Assembly (NCBI GenBank): GCA_018822105.1
Contig: JAHJLB010000052.1
Location: 1 to 40,949, forward strand
DNA: 40,949 nt
Direction: 5' to 3'
Origin: Pseudomonadota bacterium
Lineage (GTDB): Bacteria; Desulfobacterota; Desulfovibrionia; Desulfovibrionales; Desulfovibrionaceae
This document shows, piece by piece, positions 32,205 through 40,883 of the stretch. Positions within the stretch are counted from its first letter, which is position 1; the number at the start of each line of letters is the position of its first letter. The notes below the pieces were generated by a model. The model made no database searches. It was not told the origin of the DNA and saw only the letters and a program-made list of their open reading frames with translations. The position numbers and the translations under genes are program-made.

Positions 32205-33308
32205 TCACAGGTAGAGATTATTCATAATGGCCTGGGCCATGTCATCAATATCAACTATTTCATCCGAAAGTCCAGCATCAACAATGGCCTTTGGCATTCC
32301 GTAGACCACGCAGGTGGCGTCGCTCTGGGCCAGGGCCCGGCCACCCTTCTGCTTCAGCATGCGTATGCCCTCCATGCCGTCATTGCCCATGCCCGTCAGG
32401 ATCACGCCCAGGGCGCGCCGGCCCACCGCATCGGCCACGGAGCCGATGAGCACGTTGGCCGAAGGCTTGTACAGGGCGCTGGCAGGCTCCGGGGTGATCT
32501 CTAGATCGACGCGACTCAGCATTTGCTTAAGCATCAAATGGCTGCCGCCGCGGGCGATATACGCACAGCCCGGCTTCAGGCGGTCTCCAGGCTCGGCCTC
32601 CTTGACGCTGATCTTGCACAACCCGTCCAGGCGTTTGGCAAAGGGTCCGGTAAAGGCCTGAGGCATGTGCTGGGCGATGACGATGCTGGCCGGAAAATCG
32701 GCGGGCAGCGCCGAGAGCACCTTTTGGACCGCAGGGGGGCCGCCAGTGGACACGCCGATGGCCACCACATCGCGCTTGGGCGAACCGCTGGGCAGGGTCG
32801 GCGCGACGGAAGGCCGGGCCGCAGGCGCATGGGACGCGCCCGCAGGGCCGGAAGGGGTGGAAACAGGCGCGCGGGCCACCGGCAAGGAAAGCCGGGGCCG
32901 GGAGTGCATCATCTTGCGCGCGGCGACAATCTTGACCTTGGAGATGAGATTGGCCTCGATCTTGACGATGTCCAGCGAGACCTTGGAAAGCTGCTTGGGT
33001 ATGAAGTCCACGGCCCCCAGGTCCAGGGCCTTCAGGGTCGCCTCAGCGCCCTCGTTGGTCAACGAGCTGACCATGATCACGGGCCTGGGCATCTCCATCA
33101 TGATGTGCCGAAGCGCCGTCAGCCCATCCATGCGCGGCATCTCAATGTCCAGGGTCACCACATCCGGGTTGTGCTTGCGGATGAGCTCAAGTCCTTCCTC
33201 ACCATCGCGGGCAGTGGCCACAACGTCGATTTCCGGATCCTTGGAGAGCATTGTGCTGATAGCCTTGCGCATGAAGGCGGAATCATCGACGACAACAACC
33301 TTAATCAC
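32205..33308 (-). CDS. cheB: Protein-glutamate methylesterase CheB
   Basis: The 367-aa response regulator removes receptor methyl groups and deamidates glutamines. The receiver domain (1-120) has VVDDSAFMRKA and the phospho-acceptor D54 in TLDIEMPRMDG. A Pro/Ala-rich linker leads to the esterase domain with the catalytic triad Ser (IGVSTGGPPAVQ), His (IAQHMPQAFT) and Asp (GMGNDGMEG). The start is GTG at 33308, with AAGGAG upstream. It is the first gene of the chemotaxis operon, so the operon promoter should lie between 33309 and about 33450; I cannot identify clear boxes there. Confidence 0.95.
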   Translation of the reverse strand: MIKVVVVDDSAFMRKAISTMLSKDPEIDVVATARDGEEGLELIRKHNPDVVTLDIEMPRMDGLTALRHIMMEMPRPVIMVSSLTNEGAEATLKALDLGAVDFIPKQLSKVSLDIVKIEANLISKVKIVAARKMMHSRPRLSLPVARAPVSTPSGPAGASHAPAARPSVAPTLPSGSPKRDVVAIGVSTGGPPAVQKVLSALPADFPASIVIAQHMPQAFTGPFAKRLDGLCKISVKEAEPGDRLKPGCAYIARGGSHLMLKQMLSRVDLEITPEPASALYKPSANVLIGSVADAVGRRALGVILTGMGNDGMEGIRMLKQKGGRALAQSDATCVVYGMPKAIVDAGLSDEIVDIDDMAQAIMNNLYL

Positions 33309-33456
33309 TCAGGGGCTCCTTTTGCGTGGCTGGTACGATCGCCCAGTGTTCCGGTAGCTCTTCACTTTTGCATAATTCACACTCGTTGTCCAACCCCAAA
33401 GGACACAGGAAGCGCTCAGCCCCAATCATTCCCAGGATTAATGAGGCGCGGGGCAC

Positions 33457-33485
33457 TTGCCTTTTGCTTTGGATTCGGCTAAAGG
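33457..33485 (+). promoter_or_regulatory. Promoter of tRNA-Pro
   Basis: TTGCCT (33457-33462) and TAAAGG (33480-33485) are 17 bp apart, ending 14 bp before the mature 5' end of tRNA-Pro. This gives a transcript start a few bases before the tRNA. Confidence 0.55.
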
Positions 33486-33499
33486 CCTTCCTCCAACAT

Positions 33500-33576
33500 C
33501 GGGATGTGGCTCAGTCTGGTAGAGCGCCGCGTTCGGGACGCGGAGACCGGAGGTTCAAATCCTCTCATCCCGACCA
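33500..33576 (+). tRNA. tRNA-Pro (anticodon CGG)
   Basis: A complete 77-nt cloverleaf with CCA encoded. The acceptor stem CGGGATG pairs with CATCCCG; the anticodon arm CCGCG-TTCGGGA-CGCGG gives anticodon CGG; the T arm holds TTCAAAT. It reads CCG codons, frequent in this high-GC genome. A promoter lies upstream and a strong terminator follows. Confidence 0.96.
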
Positions 33577-33584
33577 GAAAGACC

Positions 33585-33620
33585 AAGGCCCTTGCGGAAG
33601 CATCCGCAAGGGCCTTTTTC
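33585..33620. terminator. Terminator after tRNA-Pro
   Basis: A 14-bp perfect stem with an AGCA loop (33585-33616) is followed by TTTC, ending the tRNA transcript. The same hairpin lies about 35 bp downstream of the ftsK stop on the other strand and may also serve ftsK, though its minus-strand T-run is poor. Confidence 0.9.
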
Positions 33621-33651
33621 TGGGCCCGAGGCGCGGCATGGCCCTTGCCGG

Positions 33652-35892
33652 CTATTCCCGGCCCTTGATGACCACCCTGGGCTTGCTGCCGTCGGCGCCG
33701 CCCAGGAGGCCGTCGGCCTCCATCTGCTCGATGTAGCGCGCGGCGCGGTTGAAGCCGATGCGGAAGCGGCGCTGGATGAGGGAGATGGACGCCCGGCCCT
33801 GGCTCATGACGAACTCCACGGCCTCGGCATACATGGGATCGTCGGCCGTGGAGCTCTCCCCGCCGCCCTGCGCTCCGCCCACGCCAGCGGCCTCGCCGTC
33901 CTTGCGCCACTCGGAGAAATCCAGTTCAAACTGCTGGGGCTGCCGCGCCTTCCAGTGCGCCACCACGGCCTCGATCTCGGCCTCGTCGACATAGGCCCCG
34001 TGCAGGCGGCGCAGCTTGGCCCCGCCGGACTTGTAGAGCATGTCGCCCTTGCCCAGCAGGCGCTCCGCGCCCACGGTGTCCAGGATGGTGCGCGAGTCGT
34101 GCCGGCTGGTCACCTGGAAGGAGATGCGCGTGGGGAAATTGGCCTTGATGAGCCCGGTGACCACGTCCACGCTGGGCCGCTGGGTGGCCAGGATCATGTG
34201 GATGCCCGCCGCGCGCGCCAGCTGGGCCAGGCGCACGATGCAGGTCTCCACGTCCTTGGCCGAGGTCATCATCAGGTCGGCCAGCTCGTCGATGACGATG
34301 ACAAGGTAGGGCAGAGGCGCAAGGTCGGAAAACTCCTCGGGCCGGCGGTCGCCCATCTCGGCCAGCTTCTGGTTGTAGCCCTCGATGTTGCGCACGCCCA
34401 GCCTGGCCAGGGTCTCGTAGCGCGAATCCATCTCGCACATGGCCCATTCCAGGGCGCTCTTGGCCAGGTTCATGTCCGTGACCACGGGATGCACGAGATG
34501 CGGCAGGTCGGAGTAGATGGCCAGCTCGATGCGCTTGGGGTCGATGAGCAGAAGCTTCACCTGTTCGGGCGTGGCCTTGAACAGGATGGACACGAGAAAG
34601 CCGTTCAGGCACACGCTCTTGCCCGCGCCCGTGGCGCCGGCCACGAGCAGGTGCGGCATGGTGGCCAGATCGGCGATCTGGGGCGCGCCCTGGATGTCCT
34701 TGCCCAGGGCCAGGGCCAGGGGCGAACGGGCCATGCTGAACACGGGAGACTCGATGATCTCGCGCAGGGACACGGTCTGGCGCTTCTCGTTCGGAATCTC
34801 GACGCCGATGGAATCCTTGCCCGGGATGGGCGCCTCGATGCGAACGGCCAAGGCCTTCAGCGACAGGGCGATGTCGTCGTTGCGCGCGGCGATGGTGCTG
34901 ATCTTGACTCCGGGGGCGGGCTTGAACTCGAACATGGTGACCACAGGGCCGGGCAAAACCTGCTGGATCTCGCCCTGGATGTTGAAGTCCGCCAGGCAGG
35001 CCGTAAGCTGCCGGGCCTTGGCCTGCAGGATCTTGGGATCGGCCACGGTGAGCTGGGGCGGGGCCTCGCGCAGCAGTTCGGCGCTGGGCAGGTCGGCGTG
35101 GGCGGCCCACAAAGGCTGGGCCGAGGCCTTCCTGGCTGGCGCCGGGGCCTCAAAGGGCTTGAGCACCAGGCTGTCGCCAGCAGCGGCGGGTCCGGCAAAG
35201 GGTTTGGGCTCGACCTTGCGGGGAGTGGGCACGGATGCCGCTGCCGCTTCGGCCTTGGGCTTGCCCTCCACGGCGCGCCGGCGCAGAATGCGCTCCCGGT
35301 ACTTGCACCACTGATCAAACAAAAATGATTTCAAACGCTTGAAGACACTGGCCCAACTCACCTGGAAGCCAACCTGCACCGAGGCCACGGAGAGGAACAG
35401 CCAGAACAGCACCGCGCCCCAGGGGCCCATGGACGTCAGGGTCATCCCGGCCAGGGACTTGCCGATGAGCCCGCCGCTGGTCAGGGCTGGCTTGGTGCTG
35501 ACCAGGGTGGCGGCCCAGGGCCTGGTCACCCAGATCATGAGGCTCAGGATGACCAAGGCCAGCCCAGTCCAGCGGTACCAGGGCAGGCGCAATTTGTCCG
35601 AGAACTGGGCCAGGCCGAGATAGGCCAGGAGCAGAGGCCAGGCGATGGCCCCGACACCGAAGAGCTCCACCAGGAACCCGGCGATATAGGAACCGACCGT
35701 CCCCGCGAGATTGCTGGTCTTCCAGGTGGCGCTGACCGCCTGATTGAACGTCGGATCGTCCGGATGGAAGGAAAACACGCACAGGAAGAGGAAGGCTGCC
35801 ACAAAGAGGTACGCCAGGCCCTTTATCTCCATGCGGAACTTTGTGCTGTCCGTGGCTCTACCCTCCACTGCCGCGGCCTTGCGGCGACTCAT
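33652..35892 (-). CDS. ftsK: DNA translocase FtsK
   Basis: The 746-aa septal DNA pump clears chromosome ends through the division septum and activates Xer recombination. About four transmembrane segments lie in residues 20-190 (LAYLFVAAFLFLCVFSF and following), then an Ala/Pro-rich linker to about residue 285. The alpha/beta motor carries LVAGATGAGKSVCLNGF (Walker A), YLVIVIDELADLMM (Walker B) and ILATQRPSVDVVTGLIK. The C-terminal gamma winged helix (AVEFVMSQGRASISLIQRRFRIGFNRAARYIEQM) reads KOPS sequences in the family. The linker is shorter than in E. coli. It is the last gene of aroQ-efp-ftsK; the ATG has only a weak Shine-Dalgarno. Confidence 0.95.
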   Translation of the reverse strand: MSRRKAAAVEGRATDSTKFRMEIKGLAYLFVAAFLFLCVFSFHPDDPTFNQAVSATWKTSNLAGTVGSYIAGFLVELFGVGAIAWPLLLAYLGLAQFSDKLRLPWYRWTGLALVILSLMIWVTRPWAATLVSTKPALTSGGLIGKSLAGMTLTSMGPWGAVLFWLFLSVASVQVGFQVSWASVFKRLKSFLFDQWCKYRERILRRRAVEGKPKAEAAAASVPTPRKVEPKPFAGPAAAGDSLVLKPFEAPAPARKASAQPLWAAHADLPSAELLREAPPQLTVADPKILQAKARQLTACLADFNIQGEIQQVLPGPVVTMFEFKPAPGVKISTIAARNDDIALSLKALAVRIEAPIPGKDSIGVEIPNEKRQTVSLREIIESPVFSMARSPLALALGKDIQGAPQIADLATMPHLLVAGATGAGKSVCLNGFLVSILFKATPEQVKLLLIDPKRIELAIYSDLPHLVHPVVTDMNLAKSALEWAMCEMDSRYETLARLGVRNIEGYNQKLAEMGDRRPEEFSDLAPLPYLVIVIDELADLMMTSAKDVETCIVRLAQLARAAGIHMILATQRPSVDVVTGLIKANFPTRISFQVTSRHDSRTILDTVGAERLLGKGDMLYKSGGAKLRRLHGAYVDEAEIEAVVAHWKARQPQQFELDFSEWRKDGEAAGVGGAQGGGESSTADDPMYAEAVEFVMSQGRASISLIQRRFRIGFNRAARYIEQMEADGLLGGADGSKPRVVIKGRE

Positions 35893-35955
35893 TCCGGCGG
35901 CCTGGGAAGCGTCCGGCCCGGGCGGCAGCGCCTGCGGGCCGGACGGTCGCAGAGA

Positions 35956-36519
35956 TTATTCGCGGTCGCGGCTGATGTACGCGCCGGTGCGGGTGTCGAC
36001 CTTGATGCGCTCGCCCTGGGCAATGAACAGCGGCACAAAGACCGTGATGCCGGTCTCCATCTTGGCGGGCTTGTTGGCATTGGTGACGCGGTCACCCTGG
36101 ATGCCGGGCTCGGTTTCAACAACCTCCAGCACCACGGAGGCCGGCAGGTCCATGTCGAAGAGCTCGCCCTTGTAGAGCATGACCTTCATGGTCTCGCCTT
36201 CCTTGACGTAGCCGCCCTTCTCGCCCACCTGGGCTGCCGGGATGTTCTTCTGCTCGTAGGACTCCAGATCCATGAACACAAAATCCTCGCCCTCGCGGTA
36301 GAGATACTGCATGTCCTGGGTGGTGATGTCCGGCTTGCCGAGCTTTTCGCCGGAGCGGAAGGTCTCGTCCACCACGCGGCCAGTAAGAATGTGCTTGAGC
36401 TTGGTGCGCACAAAGGCGCCGCCCTTTCCTGGCTTCACATGCTGGAAATCAACGATTTCGTAAGGCTTGCCATCCATCTCGATCTTCAGACCGCGACGGA
36501 AATCAGACGTGGAATACAT
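35956..36519 (-). CDS. efp: Elongation factor P
   Basis: The 187-aa three-domain translation factor relieves ribosome stalling at polyproline. The KOW-like N-terminal domain includes VKPGKGGAF with K32, the residue that is modified in many bacteria; [16 protein letters not shown] follows. The OB domains carry [18 protein letters not shown] and the C-terminal [13 protein letters not shown] is typical. No lysyl-modifying enzyme gene (epmA/epmB) is seen in the window. The polyproline-containing CheA linker encoded nearby is the kind of protein that could depend on it (inference). It follows aroQ after 46 bp and precedes ftsK by 63 bp. Confidence 0.97.
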   Translation of the reverse strand: MYSTSDFRRGLKIEMDGKPYEIVDFQHVKPGKGGAFVRTKLKHILTGRVVDETFRSGEKLGKPDITTQDMQYLYREGEDFVFMDLESYEQKNIPAAQVGEKGGYVKEGETMKVMLYKGELFDMDLPASVVLEVVETEPGIQGDRVTNANKPAKMETGITVFVPLFIAQGERIKVDTRTGAYISRDRE

Positions 36520-36565
36520 TCAACCTCCGAGACATTCGTGGCGGGCAAACATCTGCCGCGCCTTA

Positions 36566-37039
36566 TTATTTTTCATCCCTGCCCGCAGCGTTGCGCCGCT
36601 CCAGAGCAAGGACGGCCAACGCATACCCGAGAATGCCGAAACCGGCAACAACTCCGATGCAGGATTTCCCCATGAGGCTTTTCTGACGCAAGGGTTCGTC
36701 GGTGCGGGCAAAGATGTTCGAGAGGTGCACCTCCACGCAGGGCACCCCGATCCAGGCCAGGCAGTCGGCCAGGGCCAGGCTGGTATGCGTCAGGGCCCCG
36801 GCGTTGAAGGCCACACCATCCAGGCCCTCGCGCCGGGCCTTTTCCAGGCGGTCGATGAGGTTGCCCTCAAAATTGGACTGGTGGAACAGCAGCTCGACGC
36901 CCAGGTCGGTCCCGCCGTTGAGCTCCTTCAGCAGGGCCGGCAGGCTGTCCAGGCCCTGGGAGCCGTAGATCTCCGGTTGGCGGGCGCCGATGTGGCCAAG
37001 ATTGGGGCCGTTCAGGATGAGGTATTTGCGTATCGTCAT
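36566..37039 (-). CDS. aroQ: Type II 3-dehydroquinate dehydratase
   Basis: The 157-aa enzyme catalyses the third step of the shikimate pathway, 3-dehydroquinate to 3-dehydroshikimate. The flexible loop region reads NGPNLGHIGARQPEIYG with catalytic Tyr25; HQSNFEGNLIDRL, FNAGALTHTSLALAD and VEVHLSN (H105) complete the active site. The usual NGPNLNLLG is here NGPNLGHIG, a small variation. The C-terminal extension IGVVAGFGILGYALAVLALE is hydrophobic and slightly longer than in most homologues. It begins the aroQ-efp-ftsK run and is divergent from engB. Confidence 0.93.
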   Translation of the reverse strand: MTIRKYLILNGPNLGHIGARQPEIYGSQGLDSLPALLKELNGGTDLGVELLFHQSNFEGNLIDRLEKARREGLDGVAFNAGALTHTSLALADCLAWIGVPCVEVHLSNIFARTDEPLRQKSLMGKSCIGVVAGFGILGYALAVLALERRNAAGRDEK

Positions 37040-37138
37040 GGCTCCCGCCTGGGGTTTGGGGTCTTGGGCCGCTTGACTCGGACCGAAAAAGCCACCATCT
37101 ACTCCGCACCGGGCAAAGTTCCCGGCAACCGGGGTATT

Positions 37139-37726
37139 ATGAATCGAAGCTTCGAGTTAGTCAAAACCGCATACGAGCTCTCCCAGCTCCTGCCGACCGC
37201 TGAGCCGCAAGTGGCCCTGGCCGGCCGCTCCAACGTGGGAAAGTCCTCGCTCATCAATTGTCTGGCCGGACGCAAGGCCCTGGCCAAGATCAGCTCCACG
37301 CCTGGCAAGACCCAGAGCGTCAACTTCTACCAGATCAATCCCGGCGGGTACACCCTGGTGGACCTGCCCGGATACGGCTACGCCCGCCGCTCCCAGGCCG
37401 AGCGCGCCAAATGGGGCCAGCTCATCGAACAGTTCCTGACCCTGAGCCCGGGCCTGAAGGCCGTGGCCGTGCTCATAGACGTGCGCGTTCCGCCGCAGAA
37501 AAGCGACCTGGAGATGGTGTCCTGGCTGCGCCACGCCAACATCCGCATCCTGCCCGTGCTGACCAAATGCGACAAGATGAACCAGCGCGAGCAGTCGGCG
37601 CGGCAGCGTGAATGGCGGGACCTCATCGGCGGCGCGGCCACGCCCATCTGCTTCTCCTGCGTCACCGGCCAGGGCAAGGACGCCCTGTGGAGCGCGCTGG
37701 ATTCACTGGCCATCCCCACCGATTGA
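37139..37726 (+). CDS. engB: Ribosome biogenesis GTPase EngB (YsxC/YihA)
   Basis: The 195-aa TRAFAC GTPase assists large-subunit assembly. G1 is ALAGRSNVGKSS (residues 28-37), G2 includes STPGKTQSVNFYQ, G3 is LVDLPGYGYARR, G4 is LTKCDKM and the G5 region is FSCVTGQGKD. The ATG at 37139 is preceded by CGGGG; longer in-frame openings run into the aroQ region and are not credible. It is convergent with lptG, leaving only 9 bp between the stops. Confidence 0.95.
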   Translation: MNRSFELVKTAYELSQLLPTAEPQVALAGRSNVGKSSLINCLAGRKALAKISSTPGKTQSVNFYQINPGGYTLVDLPGYGYARRSQAERAKWGQLIEQFLTLSPGLKAVAVLIDVRVPPQKSDLEMVSWLRHANIRILPVLTKCDKMNQREQSARQREWRDLIGGAATPICFSCVTGQGKDALWSALDSLAIPTD

Positions 37727-37735
37727 CCCCACCCA

Positions 37736-38890
37736 TCAGCGCTCCTCCCAGGAGAACAGCAACCTGAGGCGCATAGACATCCGGTGAGCGCGAACGCCAA
37801 GCCAGGGCAGGGCCACCCAGGTCAGCCTGGCCAGGGCCGCGGCGCTGAACAGGGTGTTGGCCATCCAGGCCCCGGCCATGGGCGGCATGAGCCCCTTCTG
37901 CCCCGTGGTGATGCCCAGGACATAGACCGCGTAATAGCCGAAGACCACCAGCAGGCTTAAGATCAGGTTCACGTAGAGGTTTTCAAAGACGGTGCACATG
38001 GCCAGGGCCAAGATGGCCATGGTCACGATGGAAAAGGCGTAGGCCCACTTGCCGTGCCAGGCCGTGCGCAGACGTTCCACGTTGGATCCGGACTCCCGCA
38101 GCTCCTCGATGAGCCGCCCCAGGCTCAACAGCGGCAGATCGGCCTTGTCCCCGGAATCCGTGGACAGAAATCCGCGCATGTCCTGACGCAGCGGAATGAA
38201 ATGCGTCAAGAGCTTCATGGACGCGAAGTCGGCGGTCTCAATCTCCCAGACGTCGAGCAGACCCCAGCCGTGCTCGTCCACAAGCCCTTTCTTGGCAGTG
38301 AGGATGCGCGTCAGCCGGTTGGAATCGCGGTCGAACTCGTACACCGTCACGTCGTTGACGCGGCTCTGGGTGGGCTGGGCCTCCCCGGCATGCACTATGT
38401 ACGGCCCCTCGCGGAACCAGAGGTTCTTCAAGACGCGCTTGTCCAACTGGCGCTTGCGCACCTCTTCGCGCCAGATGCGGCTGGCCTCCTGCTCCCCGTA
38501 GGAGGCCACAAACTGCGAAAACATGAGCTGCCCGACGCTCCAGATGAGCGCATAGACCAAAAAGAAGCGCAGGAACCAGAGGATGGACACCCCGCCGGCG
38601 CGCAGGGCCATCATCTCCCGGCTGCGCACCATGAGCCCGATCTGCAGCACCACGGCCAGCAGAAACACCGCAGGCAGGATCTGCGCCAGGACCAGGGGCA
38701 TCTTCACCGCAAAATAGGTCAATATCTGGCGCACGCCAAGCCCGGCGTCAAGAAAATGCTCCAGGCGGTCGGAAAGGTCCATGAGCAGATAGATGAAGGT
38801 GCCAGCCCCGAGGCAGACGGCCATGAGGAACAGATTCTGGCGGACCACGTAGGCCCCCAGGGCTGAAAGGCGCAACCCCCGAAGACTCAC
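37736..38890 (-). CDS. lptG: LPS export permease LptG
   Basis: The 384-aa inner-membrane protein is one of the two permeases of the LptB2FG transporter, which lifts lipopolysaccharide out of the inner membrane. Three N-terminal transmembrane segments (including LFLMAVCLGAGTFIYLLMDLSD and ILPAVFLLAVVLQIGLMV) are followed by a periplasmic beta-jellyroll (about residues 120-265) and three C-terminal segments. The family-typical SREMMALRAGGVS cytoplasmic helix is present. I start at the GTG at 38890, which overlaps the lptF stop as GTGA; a longer opening at 39010 lies within lptF. Confidence 0.88.
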   Translation of the reverse strand: MSLRGLRLSALGAYVVRQNLFLMAVCLGAGTFIYLLMDLSDRLEHFLDAGLGVRQILTYFAVKMPLVLAQILPAVFLLAVVLQIGLMVRSREMMALRAGGVSILWFLRFFLVYALIWSVGQLMFSQFVASYGEQEASRIWREEVRKRQLDKRVLKNLWFREGPYIVHAGEAQPTQSRVNDVTVYEFDRDSNRLTRILTAKKGLVDEHGWGLLDVWEIETADFASMKLLTHFIPLRQDMRGFLSTDSGDKADLPLLSLGRLIEELRESGSNVERLRTAWHGKWAYAFSIVTMAILALAMCTVFENLYVNLILSLLVVFGYYAVYVLGITTGQKGLMPPMAGAWMANTLFSAAALARLTWVALPWLGVRAHRMSMRLRLLFSWEER

Positions 38891-40053
38891 GCCATGCTCC
38901 TGGAGCGCATCTTCTGCAGCACCCAGACCACGCCGGAAGGCATGCGCTCGCGCACGGCCTGGCGCAGAAAGAGAATGCCCAGGGACAAAAAGAGCGCATT
39001 GGGGATCCACACGCCGATAAACGGCGGCACGAGCTGCGATTCGCCGAGGCTTTCCGCCACGGAGAGCAGGGAGTAGTAGACCAGGAAGACCCCCAAGGCC
39101 AGCACGATGCCGAATTGCTGCCTGAAGGCATGGAAAACGCAGGCCACGGGCACGGAAAACAGCCCCAGCACCAGACAGGCCAGGGGCAGCGCCAGGCGCT
39201 TCTGGATCTCCACCTTGACCTTGCGCTGGCGTGTCAGGTCGAACTCCTTCATGAGCTCCGCATCGCTGTCGTAGTCCAGGAGCCTGGCGAAGGAGAGCTC
39301 CTTGGGCGAAGTGCTTTCAAAGCCCATGCTGCGCAGCATGTTGCCCAGGGGCAGGCGCACCGCGTAGCTGCCGAAGTGCAGCACATCCAGGGTCTCCCCC
39401 ACACGCCGGAAGATTCGCCCGTTGCGGAAGACGACCCTGATCTGCTCCTTTTCCGGATCCGTGGTGACAGAGCCCTCGGGCGCAATGACCGTGGTGGTGA
39501 AGCCCTTGTTGGTCTTGTCCTGCACAAAGACGAAACGGATGTCGCCAGACTCCAGGTTCACCTTCTGCGCATAGATCGTAAGACCTGGAAACTCCTGGTT
39601 GAACACGCCGGACTGCAGGGATAGCTTGGTCTTGGTCCGAGCGAATTCCATGAGCGAGATTTTGAACTGCTGCATGCCCCAGGACAGGCCGAACAGGCCG
39701 ATGTACAGGCTGAAGAGCGTGCACAGGGTGCCAAAGAGCAGCGGCGCCGGCAAAAGCTGGTACAGGCTGAGCCCGCTGGCCTTGAGAGCGGTGAGTTCCC
39801 GGTCCGCGCTCATGCGCAGGAAGGTCAGAAAGATGCTGAGCATGCAGGCGATGGGCGTCAGCAGGAGCATGAAGATGGGACTGAGGTAGAAAAACAGGCG
39901 CAGGACGTCAAGGGCGCCCAGGTTCTGGGAAAGAAGCATCTCGCGCAGCTGGAGCATCCGGCCCACCAGGATTAGGCCCAGCAGGCAGGAACCGATGAGC
40001 AGGAACAGCGAGAGGTGTTCCTTGAAGATTTGACGATGGACGATTTTCAACAA
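38887..40053 (-). CDS. lptF: LPS export permease LptF
   Basis: The 388-aa partner of LptG has the same layout: N-terminal segments (HLSLFLLIGSCLLGLILVGRM; FMLLLTPIACMLSIFLTFLRMS) with the coupling helix SADRELTALKASGLSLYQLL, a periplasmic jellyroll and C-terminal segments ending near VWIPNALFLSLGILFL. A TTG at 40053 is the only start that fits, with GAGG at the right spacing; the small gene upstream overlaps it by 7 bp. With its downstream lptG it forms a two-gene transport pair; lptB and lptC are not here. Confidence 0.92.
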   Translation of the reverse strand: MLKIVHRQIFKEHLSLFLLIGSCLLGLILVGRMLQLREMLLSQNLGALDVLRLFFYLSPIFMLLLTPIACMLSIFLTFLRMSADRELTALKASGLSLYQLLPAPLLFGTLCTLFSLYIGLFGLSWGMQQFKISLMEFARTKTKLSLQSGVFNQEFPGLTIYAQKVNLESGDIRFVFVQDKTNKGFTTTVIAPEGSVTTDPEKEQIRVVFRNGRIFRRVGETLDVLHFGSYAVRLPLGNMLRSMGFESTSPKELSFARLLDYDSDAELMKEFDLTRQRKVKVEIQKRLALPLACLVLGLFSVPVACVFHAFRQQFGIVLALGVFLVYYSLLSVAESLGESQLVPPFIGVWIPNALFLSLGILFLRQAVRERMPSGVVWVLQKMRSRSMA

Positions 40054-40247
40054 TGATCCTCGGTTGCCTCGTTTGCCGCAAAGAAACGCTCCAGAAACTC
40101 CTCCTCAAGCGGGCCGAGGTTGAAGCGCATGGCCGCCTCCTCAATGGCCTTGCGCCGCGCAGCCGGCGTGGTCACAGGGCCGCAGTGCTCACAAATCCAG
40201 TCGATGGCCCGCTTGGTCAGTTCGCTTTGGGGAATCACCGTGGTCAT
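40047..40247 (-). CDS. Small conserved-looking protein with a CxxC pair
   Basis: A 66-aa protein of unknown function. It has a helical, charged body (ELTKRAIDWICEHCGPVTTPAARR, then AIEEAAMRFNLGPLEEEFLERFF) and a CEHC pair near the middle, which could bind zinc or an iron-sulfur cluster in a dimer; four cysteines are not present in one chain. I chose ATG 40247 with AGGAG and GGGAG upstream; an in-frame GTG lies at 40256. It overlaps the lptF start by 7 bp, and a good promoter lies upstream, so it leads the lptFG operon. A distant likeness to small zinc-ribbon or DksA-type proteins was considered and not supported. Confidence 0.7.
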   Translation of the reverse strand: MTTVIPQSELTKRAIDWICEHCGPVTTPAARRKAIEEAAMRFNLGPLEEEFLERFFAANEATEDHC

Positions 40248-40290
40248 TTCTCCCACTCCTCTTGGTTGAGCTCATTGATGTGACTTGCAA

Positions 40291-40319
40291 AAGCTACACC
40301 AGCACGGAACATCTGGCAA
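40291..40319 (-). promoter_or_regulatory. Promoter of the small protein-lptF-lptG operon
   Basis: On the minus strand TTGCCA (40319-40314) and TAGCTT (40296-40291) have a 17-bp spacer. It lies 44 bp before the ATG at 40247. Confidence 0.5.
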
Positions 40320-40384
40320 CGGAGAGGTTCCAGGCGGCGGCAGAATTCAATTGCGCCAAACCATAAATGGCAGGCCCCAACCTC

Positions 40385-40413
40385 TTGCCAAGCGTCTGGA
40401 GAATAGCTATAAG
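40385..40413 (+). promoter_or_regulatory. Promoter of tRNA-Met
   Basis: TTGCCA (40385-40390) and TATAAG (40408-40413) with a 17-bp spacer; the tRNA begins 23 bp later. The -35 box closely resembles that of the tRNA-Pro promoter. Confidence 0.65.
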
Positions 40414-40436
40414 GCCCTTCCCGTTGAGGGAGTCGT

Positions 40437-40513
40437 GGCGAGGTAGCTCAGTCGGTCAGAGCATGCGGCTCATATCCGCAGTGTCGGGGGTTCAATTCCC
40501 TCCCTCGCTACCA
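40437..40513 (+). tRNA. tRNA with CAT anticodon, probably elongator Met
   Basis: A complete 77-nt cloverleaf with encoded CCA. The acceptor arm GGCGAGG pairs with CCTCGCT (one G-U pair at the end), the anticodon loop CTCATAT carries CAT, and the T loop is TTCAATT. The pattern is that of an elongator Met tRNA. A lysidine-modified Ile tRNA also has a CAT anticodon in DNA, and I cannot exclude it without identity-element analysis. An initiator is unlikely, because the anticodon stem lacks the three G-C pairs. Confidence 0.9.
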
Positions 40514-40521
40514 AATTTAGA

Positions 40522-40552
40522 AACCCCCTGCCAAGGCAGGGGGTTTTCATTT
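40522..40552 (+). terminator. Terminator after tRNA-Met
   Basis: AACCCCCTG pairs with CAGGGGGTT around CCAAGG, followed by TTCATTT. The hairpin sits eight bases past the tRNA CCA end. Confidence 0.88.
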
Positions 40553-40883
40553 CCACAAACCAGAACATCCCGCTTCGGGAGCGTCAGCGCTCCTAAGTCC
40601 CGGCAGGCACCAGCCAGGGGCTCAGGGCGAAGAGGCGCCCGCGCACCAGCTGTCGCCCAGTCCTTGCCGCCACACGCCGCTGCCGGACAACCGACCACAA
40701 GTCCAGGCCTCTGCCCGCATCATTCGCCCGGGGCGTTGCGGAGCAATCTGAGCCGCTGCTGCTGCGGAAAGGGAAAGCAGCAATTCCGCAAGCGACGCAA
40801 GAAATATCAGCACGGGTCAACGCAAACATCGGGTCAGGCAGCGGTCAAGCTTCATCTCAATTGAGGAAGCCTCCGTCTGACGG
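40553..40883. other. Gene-free stretch after tRNA-Met
   Basis: About 330 bp without a gene I can support. Two short adjacent hairpins occur near its left end: TCCCG/CGGGA at 40568-40580 and GGAGCG/CGCTCC at 40578-40593. Frames through the region give Arg/Ala-rich, low-complexity translations with no family likeness. The palindrome CTCAATTGAG (40857-40866) lies about 20 bp after the stop of the gene at the right edge. No tRNA-end duplication that would mark an attachment site was seen. Confidence 0.5.

Noticed and set aside
33309-33456. Sigma-54 or sigma-28 promoter before cheB
   Set aside because: I looked for GG-N10-GC and for TAAA/GCCGATAA-type boxes in both orientations and found no acceptable match by eye.
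40437-40513. tRNA-Met as an integration site for a mobile element
   Set aside because: No integrase follows, and no copy of the tRNA 3' end was seen in the remaining 430 bp.
40367-40864. Plus-strand open frame running through tRNA-Met
   Set aside because: It contains the tRNA and its terminator and gives an Arg-rich translation without homology.
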